Shown here in pieces: positions 21,701-32,442 of a stretch of 64,000 nt of DNA. This DNA comes from an uncultured Alphaproteobacteria bacterium (GTDB lineage: Bacteria > Pseudomonadota > Alphaproteobacteria > HIMB59 > GCA-002718135): assembly GCA_902593125.1 (NCBI GenBank), contig CACJGU010000004.1, positions 1 through 64,000 on the forward strand, read 5' to 3'. The position numbers and the translations under genes were made by a program. Each line of letters opens with the position of its first letter. Position 1 is the first letter of the stretch. The notes below the pieces were generated by a model. That model worked only from the letters and a program-made list of their open reading frames with translations, was not told where the DNA came from and did not search any database.

Positions 21701-22105
21701 CAGCCATTTGGTATCGTTATGTCAGGAGTTGGTGTTATTGCTCTTGCCGGTATAGTGGTAAATAATAATATTATATTGATTGATACATTTGATTTTTTAA
21801 AGACTAAAACATCAAATATCAGAGAAGCTATTATCAAAACAGGAGCGCAGAGACTGAGACCAGTTTTACTTACAACAACTACAACAGTACTAGGTTTATT
21901 ACCTATGGTAACAATGACAAATGTTGACTTTATATCTAGAGAAATAACAAGAGGATCACCAGATACTCAGTGGTGGGTTCAATTATCAACAGCTATAGTA
22001 TTTGGACTACTCTTTGCAACATTCCTTACATTAGTTGTTACACCATCTGCTTTAATGTTTAGGGAAAACATGAAGAATTGGTATAAGAAAAAAATTTCTA
22101 ATTAA
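18710..22105 (+). CDS. Efflux RND transporter permease (AcrB/HAE1 family)
   Basis: 1131 aa; MPKESSPDVSIPIVYISLSQNG, LSVGLLVDGAIVVVEYADRKM, GVGVIALAGIVVNNNIILID. Confidence 0.95.
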   Translation: MKINIIDYAISHSRVFMGILIFIIFSGTSTYITMPKESSPDVSIPIVYISLSQNGISAQDSERLLVKPIEDEVKTVEGVREVRSTAYSGGGNVLLEFDAGFDSDQAMVDIRDKVDRAKGDLPSEADEPTVNEVNISTFPILSISLSGDVPNRTLQDLADILQDDIETIPSVLEAKIGGKRNEQVDILINPTAVDSYGINLESLINIVRENNKMVSAGGQDTGDGSFDIKVPGLYETIEDVLNTPVKTNGDSVITFRDIAEVKRTFEDRQSYANVNGSNSITIDVSKRIGENIINTIEEVKRITAITAKSFPENVEISFGNDQSKGIKTMLNSLQNNVIAAIILVLIIILGALGVRSGLLVGVSIPGSFLSGLLALSVMGFTINIVVLFALILSVGLLVDGAIVVVEYADRKMKEGLSVKDAFANASKKMSLPIISSTATTLAAFLPLIFWPGIAGEFMKYLPITLICVLISSLFMALLFVPVLGSILNTVSRILLQFIVPLLISLIFYNLLSYGFGLLDLQGFSLFITIGKYLLSFALFIFVFIRIIPRVYKISENVNSTDKLVSKNAKILSSESNEPVLNVTGFVGFYAKILNFLLFHPLKVMISALVILVAVNYTYTQVGEGVEFFPDVEPDLAKIVVFARGNLSVEEKKDYVSRVENIILKLQSERQEFKNIYSLSGNVSEQSEASEDFIGSISLEYTDWDKRRKSKVILAEILEATKSINGIKVESREQQGGPGEGKPINIKLTSDNKQLLIAEGIKLKKFMDNYPKLMNVEDNLPAPGIEWEINVDRKQASKFGANITSIGNVIKLATNGLKLGEYRPDDSNESIPLYLRYPNEGRTLDRIDNLRVTTSNGLVPISNFVEIVPNSRTGNIIRVDSKNAINIQADVEPGTYPDGKVKELEYVLGISDTAPSWRGRTLDLPRYELDNKVRAELIGENEDQKEAQEFLTGAFGVALFLMLMILLLQFNSFYSAFLILFAVVMSTAGVFIGLMVTAQPFGIVMSGVGVIALAGIVVNNNIILIDTFDFLKTKTSNIREAIIKTGAQRLRPVLLTTTTTVLGLLPMVTMTNVDFISREITRGSPDTQWWVQLSTAIVFGLLFATFLTLVVTPSALMFRENMKNWYKKKISN

Positions 22106-22132
22106 ATTTTTTTTAAATAAACTTTTAAATCT

Positions 22133-22684
22133 ATGACAATCAAATCAATTACTATTTATTGTTCATCTTCAGATAAATTAAGTAATAAATATTATCAAGA
22201 TGCAGAAGAAATTAGCAAATTAATATCATCATTTAAAATAAATATAGTCTATGGTGGAGCAAAAGTTGGTATTATGGGCGTAGTTGCTAAGACAGCAAAA
22301 AAATATAAAAATAGAGTTATTGGAGTAATTCCAAATTTTTTATCTGAGAGAGAAATAATTTTTGAAAATATAGATGAGTTAAAAATTGTTGATAATATGT
22401 CTGAACGAAAAAAGTTGCTCTTTGAGATAGGTGATGCGTATTTAGCATTACCAGGAGGGACAGGAACTTTAGAAGAAATACTAGAAGTCGTATCTTGGAA
22501 AATAATGGGGATTCATAATAAGCCAATAATATTTTTTAATAAAAATAATTTCTGGGATAATCTATTTCAGCAATTTAAATTTTTTGAAGATGAAAATTTT
22601 TCAAATAAAAATTTACAAAACAGTTTTCACATTATAGATACGGTTGATCAATTAAAAAATATATTAATTAAATGGCAAAAATAA
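22133..22684 (+). CDS. LOG family protein (TIGR00730-type nucleotide 5'-monophosphate phosphoribohydrolase)
   Basis: [10 protein letters not shown] and [10 protein letters not shown] motifs. Confidence 0.9.
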   Translation: MTIKSITIYCSSSDKLSNKYYQDAEEISKLISSFKINIVYGGAKVGIMGVVAKTAKKYKNRVIGVIPNFLSEREIIFENIDELKIVDNMSERKKLLFEIGDAYLALPGGTGTLEEILEVVSWKIMGIHNKPIIFFNKNNFWDNLFQQFKFFEDENFSNKNLQNSFHIIDTVDQLKNILIKWQK

Positions 22685-23880
22685 AAGTTAAAAACCCTGT
22701 AGTTGAAATGGATGGAGATGAAATGACCAGAATCATCTGGGAGTACATCAAAGAACAATTAATTTTGCCCTATCTTGATATAGATATCAAATATTTTGAT
22801 CTTGGAGTGATTAAAAGAGATGAGACAAATGATCAAATTACAATAGATGCTGCCAAGGCGGTGAGAAAATATGGTGTAGGAATAAAATGCGCAACAATTA
22901 CTCCTGATGAAAATCGAGTAGAGGAATTCAAATTAAAACAAATGTGGCGTTCTCCCAATGGAACAATAAGAAATATACTGGGAGGAACAATATTTAGACA
23001 GCCAATTATATGCAAAAATGTTCCAAGAATAATCACAAACTGGAATCATCCAATTGTAGTTGCTAGACATGCCTTTGGTGATCAATATAGAGCGACTGAC
23101 ACATTAATTAATAAACCAGGAACTCTTAAAATGGTTTTTGAACCTAAAGATGGATCTGAAGGATTTACAAAAGATGTATATGAGTTTGAAAAACCTGGTG
23201 TAGCCCTATCAATGTATAATTTAGATAATTCAATTAAAGACTTTGCTAGAGCTTGTTTTAATTATGGACTTAACCTTGGTTGGCCAGTTTACCTTTCTAC
23301 TAAAAATACTATTTTAAAAGTCTACGATGGAAGATTTAAAGATTTATTTCAGGATGTATTTGATACTGAATTTAAAAATGAGTTTAAAGAAAAAGACATA
23401 GTTTATGAGCATAGATTAATCGATGATATGGTGGCCTCAGCTTTAAAATGGGAAGGTAATTTTATTTGGGCTTGTAAAAATTATGATGGAGATGTTCAAT
23501 CAGATTTTGTTGCTCAAGGATTTGGATCACTAGGCTTAATGACAAGTGTGTTAATGACCCCAGATGGTAAAACAGTAGAAGCTGAGGCTGCACATGGAAC
23601 TGTTACAAGACATTATAGAAATCATCAGAAAGGTATAGAAACTTCAACTAATCCTATTGCATCAATTTTTGCTTGGACAAGAGGTTTAAGTTTTAGAGGT
23701 GAATTTGATGGTAATAATGAATTAATAAATTTTGCTAAAAAATTAGAAGAAACGTGTATCAAAACTGTAGAAAGTGGTGAAATGACAAAAGATCTAGCAA
23801 TATTAATTAACAAAGATCAGAAATGGTTAAACACTCAAGATTTTTTAAACGCAATAAAAAACAATTTTCAAATTAACTAA
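22672..23880 (+). CDS. icd: NADP-dependent isocitrate dehydrogenase
   Basis: [45 protein letters not shown] and [17 protein letters not shown]. Confidence 0.97.
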   Translation: MAKIKVKNPVVEMDGDEMTRIIWEYIKEQLILPYLDIDIKYFDLGVIKRDETNDQITIDAAKAVRKYGVGIKCATITPDENRVEEFKLKQMWRSPNGTIRNILGGTIFRQPIICKNVPRIITNWNHPIVVARHAFGDQYRATDTLINKPGTLKMVFEPKDGSEGFTKDVYEFEKPGVALSMYNLDNSIKDFARACFNYGLNLGWPVYLSTKNTILKVYDGRFKDLFQDVFDTEFKNEFKEKDIVYEHRLIDDMVASALKWEGNFIWACKNYDGDVQSDFVAQGFGSLGLMTSVLMTPDGKTVEAEAAHGTVTRHYRNHQKGIETSTNPIASIFAWTRGLSFRGEFDGNNELINFAKKLEETCIKTVESGEMTKDLAILINKDQKWLNTQDFLNAIKNNFQIN

Positions 23881-26545
23881 TAGAGTTTAATTTATCTTCT
23901 ACGTATTTTATACTTTCATTAATTTGACTAACATCTGATCCTCCTCCTTGAGCAAGATCTTTTCTACCACCTCCACCCTTTCCACCTAGAATAATCGAAA
24001 TTTCTCTTATTTCTTTTGAAGCATCAAAAAGGTCTGTAATATCTTCAGTAACTCCTAGCACTATAGATAGTTTGTTATCATTATTTGAAATTATTAACGA
24101 AACACTATTTTTGTTATATTGTTTTTTTTGCTCATCAATAAATGTTTTCAAAGATTTATTTGGGTAGTCTTCAGCAATCAAGTATATGAAATTTAATTCT
24201 TTGATTTTTTTTACAACAATATTATCAATATTTTTTGATATAGACATATTTTGTTTTAATTTTTCGTGTATCTGAATTAATTCTTTAATTAACAAACCTT
24301 TGTCTTCAGATTGATTTTTAAAATTATAATCAGAATTAATATTTTTAATTTTATTCTTTAAATCTTCAATTTGATTATCTTGGTTTTTATTTTTTTCTAA
24401 TAAATTTCTTTCTATTTCTTTAATATATTTATCCACTGCAACATTAGATACAGCCTCTATTCTTCTTATTCCAGACGCAACACTAGATTGATTAGTTATT
24501 TTAAATTTACTTATTTCCCCTAATTTAGCAACATGAGTTCCTCCGCATAATTCTTTTGAAAAGAATGTTTCATTTTCTTGACCCATTGTTACTACTCTTA
24601 CTTCATCGCTATATTTTTCTCCAAACAATGCCATCGCACCTTCTTCAATAGCTTTTTTTTGATCCACAATTTTAATTTCAACAATTCCATTTTTTTGAAT
24701 TTGATCATTTATAATTTCTTCAATTATCATGAGTTGATCTTTTTCAATTGGATTATTGTGACTAAAATCAAATCTAAGTTTTTCTGAATTTACAAGTGAG
24801 CCCTTCTGCGTAACATGCTTGCCTAGTATTTTTCTTAGAGCAGCATGTAATAAATGAGTTGAAGAATGGTTATATTTAATAAAATCTCTATTCAATGTAT
24901 TAATGCTTGCTTTAATGGTATCTTCAATTTCGCATTCACCACTAATTACTTTACCTTTGTGAAGAAAATAGTTTCCAAATATTTTTGTAGTATTCATAAC
25001 TTCAAACTTAAAGCTATCATTTTCAAAAAAACCATGATCTCCCACCTGACCACCACTTTCTCCATAAAAAGGTGTTTGATTTAATATTATAATTGCTTCT
25101 TGATCTTTTTTAATTTTTTCTACTGACTTACTTTCTGATATAATTGAAATTATTTTACAATCAGCTTCCATATCAGAATATCCTAAAAATTCTGTTGGAT
25201 CTATTTTAGAAGTTATTTCAAACCAAATGCCTTCATCCTCGATATCTCCTGTACCTTTCCAACTTTGTCTTGCTCTTTCCTTTTGATCTAACATTTTTTG
25301 TTCAAATGTTTTTATATCGACTTCAATATTTTTACTTTTCAAATAATCTTGTGTTAAATCTAATGGAAATCCATACGTATCGTATAATTTAAATGCTACT
25401 TCTCCATTAAATATATTTGTTGAGTTAGAAATTTCCTCATCTAAAATTTTTATTCCTTTTTCAACAGTTTCTTTGAATTTAGTTTCTTCATTCATTAATG
25501 TATTAGTAATGAGATCTTTTGCTCTATCTAATTCAGGATATGAATTTTTAATTCCATCTAAAAAAATAGGGAATAGCTTATAAAATACAGGTTCTTTATT
25601 ACCTAAAGAATGAGCGTGTCGCATCCCCCTTCTCATTATTCTTCGTAAGACGTATCCTCTACCTTCATTTGAGGGCATAACTCCATCTGCAATTAAGAAA
25701 GAGGAGGATTTTAAGTGATCTGCAATTACTCTATGACTAGGACTTGTTATTGAACTTTCATCACCACATAATTTCGTTGATTCATTTATAATCGGTTGAA
25801 ATAAATCTGTTGAATAATTATCATTAGAACCATCTAGAAGAGCTGTCATCCTCTCTAATCCCATTCCAGTATCAATGGAGGGTTTTGGTAGATTTATTCT
25901 CTCAGATTTAGATATCTGCTCATATTGCATAAATACTAAATTCCATATTTCTATAAATCTATCACCATCTTCGTTTGGAGAACCTGGAGGGCCTCCTTCG
26001 TATTTATCACCGTGATCATAAAATATTTCAGAACATGGACCGCAAGGACCAGTTTCACCCATTGACCAAAAATTATCAGATGTACTAATTTTAATAATTT
26101 TATTTTCAGATAATCCAGCTATTTTTTTCCATAAATCAAAAGCTTCCTGATCATCAGAATAAACAGTTACTAATAGTCTATCTTTATTTATTGAATATTC
26201 TTTGGTAATCAGATTCCAAGCTAGTTCTATGGCCAACTCTTTAAAATAATCTCCAAAAGAGAAATTACCTAACATTTCAAAAAAAGTATGGTGTCTTGCC
26301 GTATATCCTACATTTTCTAAATCATTGTGCTTGCCACCTGCTCTTACACATTTTTGAGCTGTAGTCGCTCTGTTATAATCTCTAGTCTCTTTACCTGTAA
26401 AAATATTTTTAAATTGTACCATTCCAGAATTAGCAAACATTAGGGTAGGATCATTATCTGGTACTAGAGAGCTAGAATGAATAACCTCATGTCCATTTTT
26501 TTTAAAATAATTGAGAAATGTCGACCTAATCTGATTAGAATTCAT
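23873..26545 (-). CDS. alaS: Alanyl-tRNA synthetase
   Basis: [52 protein letters not shown]-terminal [16 protein letters not shown]. Confidence 0.98.
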   Translation of the reverse strand: MNSNQIRSTFLNYFKKNGHEVIHSSSLVPDNDPTLMFANSGMVQFKNIFTGKETRDYNRATTAQKCVRAGGKHNDLENVGYTARHHTFFEMLGNFSFGDYFKELAIELAWNLITKEYSINKDRLLVTVYSDDQEAFDLWKKIAGLSENKIIKISTSDNFWSMGETGPCGPCSEIFYDHGDKYEGGPPGSPNEDGDRFIEIWNLVFMQYEQISKSERINLPKPSIDTGMGLERMTALLDGSNDNYSTDLFQPIINESTKLCGDESSITSPSHRVIADHLKSSSFLIADGVMPSNEGRGYVLRRIMRRGMRHAHSLGNKEPVFYKLFPIFLDGIKNSYPELDRAKDLITNTLMNEETKFKETVEKGIKILDEEISNSTNIFNGEVAFKLYDTYGFPLDLTQDYLKSKNIEVDIKTFEQKMLDQKERARQSWKGTGDIEDEGIWFEITSKIDPTEFLGYSDMEADCKIISIISESKSVEKIKKDQEAIIILNQTPFYGESGGQVGDHGFFENDSFKFEVMNTTKIFGNYFLHKGKVISGECEIEDTIKASINTLNRDFIKYNHSSTHLLHAALRKILGKHVTQKGSLVNSEKLRFDFSHNNPIEKDQLMIIEEIINDQIQKNGIVEIKIVDQKKAIEEGAMALFGEKYSDEVRVVTMGQENETFFSKELCGGTHVAKLGEISKFKITNQSSVASGIRRIEAVSNVAVDKYIKEIERNLLEKNKNQDNQIEDLKNKIKNINSDYNFKNQSEDKGLLIKELIQIHEKLKQNMSISKNIDNIVVKKIKELNFIYLIAEDYPNKSLKTFIDEQKKQYNKNSVSLIISNNDNKLSIVLGVTEDITDLFDASKEIREISIILGGKGGGGRKDLAQGGGSDVSQINESIKYVEDKLNSIS

Positions 26546-26581
26546 GAAAAGGTATTATAACTTGAAAACTCTATTGTCTAA

Positions 26582-26612
26582 ATAAAAAAGCGCCTATTTT
26601 GAAATAGGCGCT
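26582..26612 (-). terminator. Rho-independent terminator of recA
   Basis: AGCGCCTAT/ATAGGCGCT stem (26589-26612), T-run on minus strand. Confidence 0.85.
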
Positions 26613-26630
26613 AAACAAAAATAATATTTA

Positions 26631-27743
26631 CTATTCTTTTATTTCTTCAGCTTCTTTAGCTTCTTTTTCTTTTTCTTTATTCTCTATTTTTCCTTCCATC
26701 ATAGCTTTTTCAACTATTCCAGCATTTTGTAGAATTTGATTTTCTATTTCTTTAGCTATAGTAGGATTGTCGTTAAGAAAATTTTTAACGTTTTCTCTAC
26801 CTTGTCCTATTTTAGTATTTTTGTATGAAAACCATGATCCTGATTTATCAATAATTTCTGCTTTGACACCTAAATCAACTAATTCACCTAATTTAGATAT
26901 CCCCTCTCCGTACATTATATCAAATTCAACAACTTTGAATGGAGGCGCGACTTTGTTTTTAACTATCTTTACTCTAGTTTGATTTCCAATGATTTCATCT
27001 TTATCTTTAATTGCGCCAATTCTTCTAATGTCCATTCTAACAGAAGAATAAAATTTCAATGCATTACCGCCTGTAGTTGTCTCTGGACTACCAAACATGA
27101 CGCCAATTTTCATTCTAAGTTGATTTATGAATACAACCAAAGTGTTAGATTGAGCAATTGAACTTGTAAGTTTTCTTAAAGCCTGACTCATTAATCTAGC
27201 TTGCAAACCAGGTAATGAATCTCCCATATCACCTTCTAGTTCAGCTCTTGGTACAAGTGCTGCAACTGAATCAATAATTAGCACATCAATACCTCCTGAT
27301 TTAATTAAAGAGTCAGCAATTTCTAAACCTTGTTCTCCTGTATCTGGTTGAGAAATTAATAATTCTTCTAAATTTACGCCTAATTTCTTTGCATATGCTG
27401 GATCTAGAGCATGCTCTGCATCTATAAATGCGCAATTACCACCTTGTTTTTGGGATTCTGCAACAATATGAGTAGCTAAAGTAGTTTTACCAGAGCTTTC
27501 TGGTCCATATATTTCAATAATTCTACCTTTAGGAACTCCGCCAATACCTAGAGCTATATCTAGGCCTAATGAACCAGTAGATATAGCTTCGATATCTACG
27601 TTTGTTTTGGAGCCCAGTTTCATTATTGAGCCTTTTCCATAATTTTTCTCTATCAAGCTTACAGCTGCTTCTAGAGATTTAGTTCTGTTTTCTTTATCCA
27701 TCGAATTTTCGTTATTTACTACTTTTAATTTAGCTTGAGACAT
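26631..27743 (-). CDS. recA: Recombinase RecA
   Basis: [62 protein letters not shown]. Confidence 0.99.
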   Translation of the reverse strand: MSQAKLKVVNNENSMDKENRTKSLEAAVSLIEKNYGKGSIMKLGSKTNVDIEAISTGSLGLDIALGIGGVPKGRIIEIYGPESSGKTTLATHIVAESQKQGGNCAFIDAEHALDPAYAKKLGVNLEELLISQPDTGEQGLEIADSLIKSGGIDVLIIDSVAALVPRAELEGDMGDSLPGLQARLMSQALRKLTSSIAQSNTLVVFINQLRMKIGVMFGSPETTTGGNALKFYSSVRMDIRRIGAIKDKDEIIGNQTRVKIVKNKVAPPFKVVEFDIMYGEGISKLGELVDLGVKAEIIDKSGSWFSYKNTKIGQGRENVKNFLNDNPTIAKEIENQILQNAGIVEKAMMEGKIENKEKEKEAKEAEEIKE

Positions 27744-27828
27744 TACATTTCTCCATTAATTTCCTATGTTTTTATTAAGATTCTTGCAAATCATGTTTAC
27801 TTGTACACGTTTTGTTCTATTTTTTAAA

Positions 27829-27843
27829 GTTCTATTTTTGTTC
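27829..27843. promoter_or_regulatory. Candidate LexA (SOS) box of alphaproteobacterial type
   Basis: GTTCTATTTTTGTTC matches GTTC-N7-GTTC exactly; about 90 bp upstream of recA start; another GTTC at 27814-27817. Confidence 0.8.
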
Positions 27844-27956
27844 TTTTTTAGAAAATAAACTAAATAATTGAAAAACAATAATATTTTAATTTAATATTAT
27901 TTGATTATTACTTGAAATAATACAAACATTTGTTAAATCACCGATTTTTGAAAAAT

Positions 27957-28364
27957 ATGACTAAATTACCTAAAAATTATAAGCCAACTCAGAAAGAAAA
28001 ATTCATGAATGCTAAAATGAAAGAATATTTTAGGCTAAAACTAATTAATTGGAAAAATGAACTTTTGAAAGAATCATCTCAAACATTAAATAATCTTCAA
28101 TTAGAAAATGAGGCTAAATCTGACATTACTGATAGAGCATCAGAAGAAATTGATAGATCTTTTGAGCTAAGAACAAGAGATAGGGAAAGAAAACTAATTA
28201 ATAAAATTGATGCTGCTTTGCAGAGGATAGAGGATGGCTCATATGGTTATTGTGATGAAACTGGCGATCCTATAAGTATTAAAAGATTAGAAGCAAGGCC
28301 TGTAGCAACCTTGAGCTTAGAAGCACAAGAAATGCATGAGAAGGCAGAAAAAAGAATAAATTAG
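27957..28364 (+). CDS. dksA: DksA/TraR-family RNA polymerase-binding protein (start taken as ATG 27957 within the listed ORF)
   Basis: SDITDRASEEIDRSFELRTRDRERKLINKIDAALQRIEDGSYGYCDETGDPI. Confidence 0.92.
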   Translation: MTKLPKNYKPTQKEKFMNAKMKEYFRLKLINWKNELLKESSQTLNNLQLENEAKSDITDRASEEIDRSFELRTRDRERKLINKIDAALQRIEDGSYGYCDETGDPISIKRLEARPVATLSLEAQEMHEKAEKRIN

Positions 28365-28378
28365 ATTACCTGTCTAAA

Positions 28379-28576
28379 ATGTCAGACTACTTTATAGGTG
28401 ATCTTACACCAGGTACTTTTGTTGTTAATGTAAATAAAGAGAAGGAATGGGGTATTGGTCAAATACAATCATCAATAAATAATATAATTACTGTTAATTT
28501 TGAAAATGTTGGAAAAAAAACTATAAACCCTAAAGAAGTTGAATTAAAAATAATAAATATAAATGGAACTAATTGA
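28379..28576 (+). CDS. DUF3553-like small protein
   Basis: TPGTFVVNVNKEKEWGIGQIQSSINNIITVNFENVGKKTI pattern. Confidence 0.75.
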   Translation: MSDYFIGDLTPGTFVVNVNKEKEWGIGQIQSSINNIITVNFENVGKKTINPKEVELKIININGTN

Positions 28577-29555
28577 TCAATATTTAAGGAAAGTAACTTA
28601 TCTTAGAGTTTCAGTCACAGATAGATGTGATCTTAGATGTGTTTACTGCATGAAAGAGAAGATGCAATTTTTACCAAGGAAAGATATTTTATCTTTAGAG
28701 GAAATTGAAAGATTATGTGATAATTTTATTGAATTAGGTATCGAAAAAATAAGACTTACAGGAGGAGAGCCTCTAGTAAGAAGTGATATAATAAAATTAA
28801 TTAAAAAGTTAAATGATAAGAAGTCTTCAACAAACTTAAAAGAAATTACTCTCACTACAAATGGGACACTACTAAAAAAATATGCAAAACAATTAAGTGA
28901 GAATGGTATTGAAAGAATAAATGTTTCATTAGACACGATTAATTCAGAAAAATATAATAAAATAACGAGATTTGGAAATATTGATAAAGTATTTGATGGA
29001 ATAAATGCATCTTTAGATGAGGGAATAAAAATAAAAATCAATACTGTTGTCATCAAAGACTTTAATGATAATGAAATTGAACAATTAATTAATTGGACTG
29101 ATTCAAAAAAAATTGATTTAACGTTTATAGAAGTTATGCCAATGGAAGAAACAGATATTTCACGAAAGTATCAATTTACTTCACTTACTGATATATTTGA
29201 TAGACTTAATAGTAAATATAAATTTCAAAAAAGCTCTCACAAGACGGGAGGACCAGCAAGATTTTATACAAGTGATTTTTTATCTACAAAAATAGGATTT
29301 ATTAGTCCTTTAACAAATAATTTTTGTGCAAGTTGCAATAGAGTGAGAATATCTAGTACTGGTAAGTTGTTTATGTGTCTCGGTCAAAATGATTATGTAG
29401 ATTTTAGAGATATAATGAGAAAAGATTATAGTGATAATTATATTAAAGAAAAAATAAAATTTGCACTAAATGTTAAACCAAAAAAACATGATTTTATGGT
29501 TGGTTCAGAAATTAATCAATATATGAAAAGACATATGAATGTTACAGGAGGATAA
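28563..29555 (+). CDS. moaA: GTP 3',8-cyclase MoaA
   Basis: Radical SAM CxxxCxxC (CDLRCVYCMKEKM), LTGGEPLVR, C-terminal FCASCNRVRISSTGKLFMCLG. Confidence 0.95.
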   Translation: MELIDQYLRKVTYLRVSVTDRCDLRCVYCMKEKMQFLPRKDILSLEEIERLCDNFIELGIEKIRLTGGEPLVRSDIIKLIKKLNDKKSSTNLKEITLTTNGTLLKKYAKQLSENGIERINVSLDTINSEKYNKITRFGNIDKVFDGINASLDEGIKIKINTVVIKDFNDNEIEQLINWTDSKKIDLTFIEVMPMEETDISRKYQFTSLTDIFDRLNSKYKFQKSSHKTGGPARFYTSDFLSTKIGFISPLTNNFCASCNRVRISSTGKLFMCLGQNDYVDFRDIMRKDYSDNYIKEKIKFALNVKPKKHDFMVGSEINQYMKRHMNVTGG

Positions 29556-30313
29556 TGAAATTTCATTTTTTATCATCTAAAAATACTGAAGCAAAAGAAG
29601 CTGAAAAAAAACTAGTTGATATGTATGGTCAGAATTCAGCTAAGGAAGCAGATTGTATAGTTCCTATAGGCGGAGATGGATTATTACTAAAATCACTTCA
29701 TAGCCTAAATAATTTAAACAAACCATTTTTTGGTATCAATTATGGCTCAATAGGTTTTTTAATGAATAATATTATTGAGAAAGATTTAAATGAAACAATT
29801 AATAATGCCAAGAAATCTTACTTTAAACCTTTAAAAATGACAGCTACCAGCATTGATAAACAGGTATTTGAAGCTTATGCGTATAATGAGGTATCACTTA
29901 TGAGACAAACTCATTTAGCATCAAAAATTAAAATTAAAATTAACGATGTTATTAAAATGGAGGAGCTGATTTGCGATGGTGTACTCGTATCAACTTCTGC
30001 GGGTAGTACAGCTTATAATTTATCAGCACATGGAAGTATATTACCTCTAGACTCAAATATTTTAGCTCTAACACCTATAAGTGCTTTTAGACCGAGAAGA
30101 TGGAGAGGTGCTTTATTGTCAGAGACAAACAAAATAGAATTTCATGTTTTAGATAATAAAGACAGATGCTCTAGTGTTACTGCCGATAACGTTGAATTTA
30201 GAAATATTGATAAGGTTAATGTTGAATCCTCAAATGATAATAAATGTTTAGTTTTATTTGATAGCAAACATTCAATAGAAGATAAAATTTTAAACGAACA
30301 ATTTAATTTTTAG
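29555..30313 (+). CDS. nadK: NAD kinase
   Basis: PIGGDGLLLKSLH, GINYGSIGFLMN, SAGSTAYNLSAHGSIL. Confidence 0.93.
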   Translation: MKFHFLSSKNTEAKEAEKKLVDMYGQNSAKEADCIVPIGGDGLLLKSLHSLNNLNKPFFGINYGSIGFLMNNIIEKDLNETINNAKKSYFKPLKMTATSIDKQVFEAYAYNEVSLMRQTHLASKIKIKINDVIKMEELICDGVLVSTSAGSTAYNLSAHGSILPLDSNILALTPISAFRPRRWRGALLSETNKIEFHVLDNKDRCSSVTADNVEFRNIDKVNVESSNDNKCLVLFDSKHSIEDKILNEQFNF

Positions 30314-30688
30314 TTATATTTTCTTGAAAGCACAAATTTTGTTTCCATCTAAGTCTCTTATGTATGCGTAATAATCCTGCCCATGTCGAGGTCCAGGAGC
30401 ACCTTCATCTTTAGCTCCAAGATTAATTCCTATTCTATAAAAATCATCTACTTCTCTTTTTGAATTAGCTTTAAATGTTATCATTATGCCATTACCAGCT
30501 GTTGCTTTCTTCTTATTGAATGGCTTAATTAAATATAGTTCAATTTTTTTAGGATTATTTATCTTTGCATAACCATAATATCTTTCATGCTTCAGGACCC
30601 TTTTTATATTTAAAGGTTTTAAAACTTTACTATAGAAGTTTTCAGATTTTTTAAGATTATTAGTACCTATTGTTATAAACGAAAACAT
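30314..30688 (-). CDS. VOC (glyoxalase/bleomycin resistance) family protein
   Basis: FITIGTNNLKKSENFYSKVLKPL ... YAYIRDLDGNKICAF. Confidence 0.85.
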   Translation of the reverse strand: MFSFITIGTNNLKKSENFYSKVLKPLNIKRVLKHERYYGYAKINNPKKIELYLIKPFNKKKATAGNGIMITFKANSKREVDDFYRIGINLGAKDEGAPGPRHGQDYYAYIRDLDGNKICAFKKI

Positions 30689-30733
30689 GAAATATTTTTG
30701 TAAATTAAATTTATACTTTTAAATTTTTGTATT

Positions 30734-30818
30734 TGGTAGCCTCGGCCGGACTTGAACCGGCACTCCCAAAAGGGCAAGGATTTTAAGTCCTTTGTGTCTA
30801 CCATTCCACCACGAGGCC
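30734..30818 (-). tRNA. tRNA-Leu (anticodon TAA), CCA encoded
   Basis: GGCCTCGTGGTGGAATGGTAGACACAAAGGACTTAAAATCCTTGCCCTTTTGGGAGTGCCGGTTCAAGTCCGGCCGAGGCTACCA; acceptor pairing and variable arm consistent with class II tRNA-Leu. Confidence 0.96.
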
Positions 30819-30833
30819 AATAATTGCTTATTA

Positions 30834-31580
30834 TCAAACTATTGAACTTTTTCCACCATTTAAATTAATCATATGTACTATATCATCAACCACTGGTTGT
30901 AATGAGATCATATCCCATGAAGATACCACTATGTTAACACCACCGGTCTTTGCTACTAAATTAAAATAAGGATAACTACCAATTGAAGAATTTTTATATT
31001 TACCTTGAATTTCTTTTAAATATATAGCTATTTTACTCTCATATAGATCAGTATTTATTGTTATAACAAGCTTAGGTTTTCCTTTTTTTATTTTTTTTAT
31101 TAGTTCTAAAAACATTATTTGCATTATTTCTGGAACACCAGGTAAAACATATACATTCTTAATCCTAAAACCAGGTGCTGCTGTCATTGGATTTAAAAGT
31201 AACTCAGATCCAATTGGCATCTTTGCCATTCTCTGTCTACTTTCATTGAATTCACCCTTAGGATAATACTTTTCTAATATATTAAATGCATCTTCGTTTA
31301 TTACATATTTCAAATTAAAAGCTTCTGATATACTTTCTGAAGTAATATCATCATGGGTTGGGCCTATTCCGCCTGTTGTAAAGACATAAGAATATTTACT
31401 GCTATAATTTATAACTCTATCTATAATAAGTTTTTTATTATCCTTAATTACAACTATCTCTTCAAGTTTTATACCTTCTTTTATTAAGTTCTTAGCAATA
31501 AAATTTGAGTTTGAATCTTGTGTTCTTCCTGATAAAATTTCATCACCAATAACAATAATGCCAGCTGTATATGAGTTCAT
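30834..31580 (-). CDS. Molybdopterin-binding/CinA-N (MoCF) domain protein
   Basis: AGIIVIGDEILSGRTQDSNSNFIA and FTTGGIGPTHDDITSE. Confidence 0.88.
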   Translation of the reverse strand: MNSYTAGIIVIGDEILSGRTQDSNSNFIAKNLIKEGIKLEEIVVIKDNKKLIIDRVINYSSKYSYVFTTGGIGPTHDDITSESISEAFNLKYVINEDAFNILEKYYPKGEFNESRQRMAKMPIGSELLLNPMTAAPGFRIKNVYVLPGVPEIMQIMFLELIKKIKKGKPKLVITINTDLYESKIAIYLKEIQGKYKNSSIGSYPYFNLVAKTGGVNIVVSSWDMISLQPVVDDIVHMINLNGGKSSIV

Positions 31581-31639
31581 AAGTTTAATTGATATTTTGT
31601 ATATATTATTTATTAGTTAAGAATAATTATTTTTTTTAA

Positions 31640-32434
31640 ATGAGACATAACAATATTCCAATCTACTCAAAAAAAGATTTTGAAAGTATGAGACAAGCTG
31701 GTTCTTTAGCAGCTGATGTTTTGGACTCACTATATGAAAATATATGCCCAGGAATAAGTACATTAGAAATTAATGATATATGTCATGAAATTATTATTAA
31801 AAATAATGCAATTCCAGCACCTCTAAATTATAAGGGTTTCCCAAAATCAGTTTGTACTTCTGTTAATCATGTTGTTTGTCATGGTATTCCCTCGGAAAGA
31901 AAAATATTAGAAGAAGGAGATATGGTAAATGTAGATGTAACCGTTATTTTAAATGGTTGGTATGGAGATAGCTCAAGGATGTTTGTAGCAGGACAAACGA
32001 ACAAAAAAAATTATAATTTTTTAAAATTAACATATGATTCTCTTCTTGCAGGAATTGAAGAGGCTAAGCCAGGTAATCATATTGGAGATATAGGAAATAA
32101 AATTCAAAAGCTTGCTGAAAGCAATGGATACTCAGTAGTTAGAGATTTTTGTGGGCATGGTATTGGTAAAGATTTTCATACACCACCAAGTGTTTTACAT
32201 TTTGGAGAGCCTGGAGAGGGACCAAGACTTGAGCCAGGGATGTTTATAACAATTGAACCAATGATAAACATTGGAGGTTGGCAAACCAAAATTCTAAATG
32301 ATGGATGGACGGCAGTAACTAAAGACAAATCTTTATCCGCTCAATTTGAACACACTATTGGGATAACTGAAGATGGAAATGAAATATTTACTCTATCTAA
32401 AAATAATACAGCTTTTCCTATAAAGGATGTATAA
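31640..32434 (+). CDS. map: Methionine aminopeptidase type I
   Basis: SVNHVVCHGIPS, VNVDVTVILNGWYGDSSRMF, CGHGIGKDFHTPP, TIEPMI. Confidence 0.96.
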   Translation: MRHNNIPIYSKKDFESMRQAGSLAADVLDSLYENICPGISTLEINDICHEIIIKNNAIPAPLNYKGFPKSVCTSVNHVVCHGIPSERKILEEGDMVNVDVTVILNGWYGDSSRMFVAGQTNKKNYNFLKLTYDSLLAGIEEAKPGNHIGDIGNKIQKLAESNGYSVVRDFCGHGIGKDFHTPPSVLHFGEPGEGPRLEPGMFITIEPMINIGGWQTKILNDGWTAVTKDKSLSAQFEHTIGITEDGNEIFTLSKNNTAFPIKDV

Positions 32435-32442
32435 GAAGTAAA

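Noticed and set aside
20734-21837. Several minus-strand ORFs within the RND permease
   Set aside because: Antisense shadows of a complete RND gene.
24578-25084. Plus-strand ORFs with His/Phe/Asn-rich translation
   Set aside because: Antisense to alaS; composition reflects the complement of AT-rich coding sequence.
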